The notes beneath the pieces were generated by a model, which saw nothing but the letters and a program-made list of their open reading frames with translations, did not search any database and was not told where the DNA came from. 64,000 nt of DNA from Niebla homalea (Eukaryota > Ascomycota > Lecanoromycetes > Lecanorales > Ramalinaceae). The translations under genes and the position numbers were made by a program. This document shows, in pieces, positions 63,011 to 64,000 of the stretch. Positions within the stretch are counted from its first letter, which is position 1. The number at the start of each line of letters is the position of its first letter. Location: contig JAHGAU010000009.1 of assembly GCA_019925105.1 (NCBI GenBank), forward strand, positions 868,001 through 932,000, read 5' to 3'.

Positions 63011-63183
63011 TATTAGGTACTAAGAGTACTGAGGTAAAAATGTAGGTATAATATGTATGATAAGTAAGTATTTAGCTATAAAGGTGCGCAATATAAGTGT
63101 GTGCGCCAAGCACCGGGCGTCCGCTATACCCCTTTGGGCCTTAGTGCCCGTAAAGGTCTTGGCAATAGCCTTTGCACATAACA
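63011..63183 (-). repeat. right LTR of the 1.38-kb element, 173 bp
   Basis: It starts TATTAGGTACTAAGAG (mutated) and ends TTTGCACATAACA (intact). Confidence 0.9.
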
Positions 63184-64000
63184 ATTTAACGGGAGTTTAT
63201 ATATATTTAAATTAATTTTTAAGACGTTAATAAATTAACCTTTTTTTTAACTTATTTTTACTTTATCTTAATAGGAAGAAGGATAAATATTTTTAATTTA
63301 CTTTTTTTAACTTAAGGTTTATTAAGATTCTAGCGGATCCGCCCGTTTCCTATTATTATAATTAAATATATATATTTTTTTAATTTTACTTAAATAATTA
63401 TTTAATTTAATAAGATTTCAATTAATAATATAAAAACTTTAAACTTTAATATTAAGATAAAGGTTATTTTATAAATACCGTTAATTACTCTTAAATATTA
63501 ACTTTAGACTTTTTATAATATTTAAATAGATTTTTTCCTATATCCCGGAGTATTTTTTAAATATATATTAAATGGCCGTAATATATATTATAATTAACTT
63601 TATTACGGTTTAATAGATAGTCCGGGCCTTTTATGACGTAATTTTCTGTATTAATATAATAAGATAAATAAGGTTTTTTTATAAAGTTATTTTCTTTTAA
63701 ATTTTTTTTATATAATCCTTTTAATTAAGTTTTTTATTTACTTAAAGATTAAGGACTTTAATATTAATATCCGGTTTTACCGTAATTTTATTTAAGTTTA
63801 TTATAATTATTATATTATATAACTTTAAACTTTTAATTATATAGATAAACTTATACTTATACGGTATAAATTAAACCTTATAAGTTTTTACTTATTAAAG
63901 ATAAATTTTATAAATTTATTTTAATTTTAAATAATTTATATATATAAAAATATTATAAATTAAGAAATAAACGTTATTAATAAAGTTTTTAATTTAAACC
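63184..64000 (-). mobile_element. LINE, continued (second segment), runs off the right edge
   Basis: After the duplication ATTTA the LINE continues; 63330-63700 is the reverse complement of about 43000-43390 of the plus-strand copy, including the less damaged stretch AGCGGATCCGCCCGTTTCC. The 5' part lies outside the window. Confidence 0.85.

Larger units (their letters stand above)
61801..63183 (-). mobile_element. 1.38-kb non-autonomous LTR retrotransposon (TRIM-like)
   Basis: LTRs of 173 bp (61801-61973 and 63011-63183) are flanked by the exact duplication ATTTA (61796-61800 and 63184-63188). The interior of about 1.04 kb encodes no retrotransposon protein. Near 62130-62300 it has a module resembling that in the copia and 2.48-kb elements (a CCGTAATCTCCG...TTAACCGAGT-like run); near 62540-62700 it shares a second module with the 2.48-kb element. 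Orientation is inferred from the shared 3' module. Open frames over the LTR at 61798-62065 look like chance. Confidence 0.9.

Noticed and set aside
18204..64000. Centromere or telomere
   Set aside because: No telomeric repeats are present; AT-rich transposon nests are common outside centromeres and nothing here is specific to one.

Overview
This window comes from a filamentous ascomycete (Pezizomycotina). Its genes carry short spliceosomal introns of 51 to 149 bp with GT..AG ends, and encode typical mould proteins: a PIR-like GPI cell-wall protein, MCH-type and SVOP-like transporters, an F-box protein and a TM9 protein. A long AT-rich block lacks CA/TG dinucleotides in the way left by repeat-induced point mutation (RIP). 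I cannot name the species.

Region 1, positions 1 to about 18200, is ordinary gene-bearing DNA. In order it holds the 5' part of a TM9/EMP70 nonaspanin gene (minus strand, running off the left edge), a weakly supported small hypothetical gene, a secreted Gly/Ser-rich protein with a tail-anchor-like C-terminus, a PIR-repeat GPI protein, an MCH-type MFS transporter, an SVOP-like MFS transporter, an F-box protein whose F-box is split by an intron, and a 783-residue fungal membrane protein on the minus strand. Exon structures were worked out from splice signals and family alignment from memory. The genes do not form an obvious pathway cluster; the two transporters are simply tandem neighbours.

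Region 2, 18204 to 64000, is a RIP-degraded retrotransposon graveyard with no recognisable intact host gene. Its left border coincides with the outer edge of an LTR at 18204. From left to right: a copia-related LTR (18204-18424); a Ty1/copia element on the minus strand (18686-32217, 227-bp LTRs, 5-bp duplication ACTTT) that contains a Ty3/gypsy chromovirus-like element A (20383-28306, 216-bp LTRs), which itself contains a 565-bp 5'-truncated LINE with a 12-bp target duplication; a second gypsy copy B (33526-40791); a plus-strand LINE ending in a (TCAA)9 tail (40792-44596); a fragment of a small LTR element (45196-45717) interrupted by a 2.48-kb non-autonomous LTR element (45718-48195, duplication TTATT); about 12 kb of unresolved AT-rich DNA with one well-preserved solo LTR (56452-56607, duplication CTTTA); and a minus-strand LINE (60745 to the right edge) split by a 1.38-kb non-autonomous LTR element (61801-63183, duplication ATTTA).

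The main observations are: (a) in the LTR pairs, RIP damage is weaker at the outer end of each element and stronger inside; (b) the 2.48-kb and 1.38-kb elements share an internal module, including a conserved stem-loop in one of them, with the copia element, so they look like a non-autonomous family derived from it; (c) gypsy A and B differ by a dated LINE insertion and by the copy number of a 49-bp hairpin repeat.
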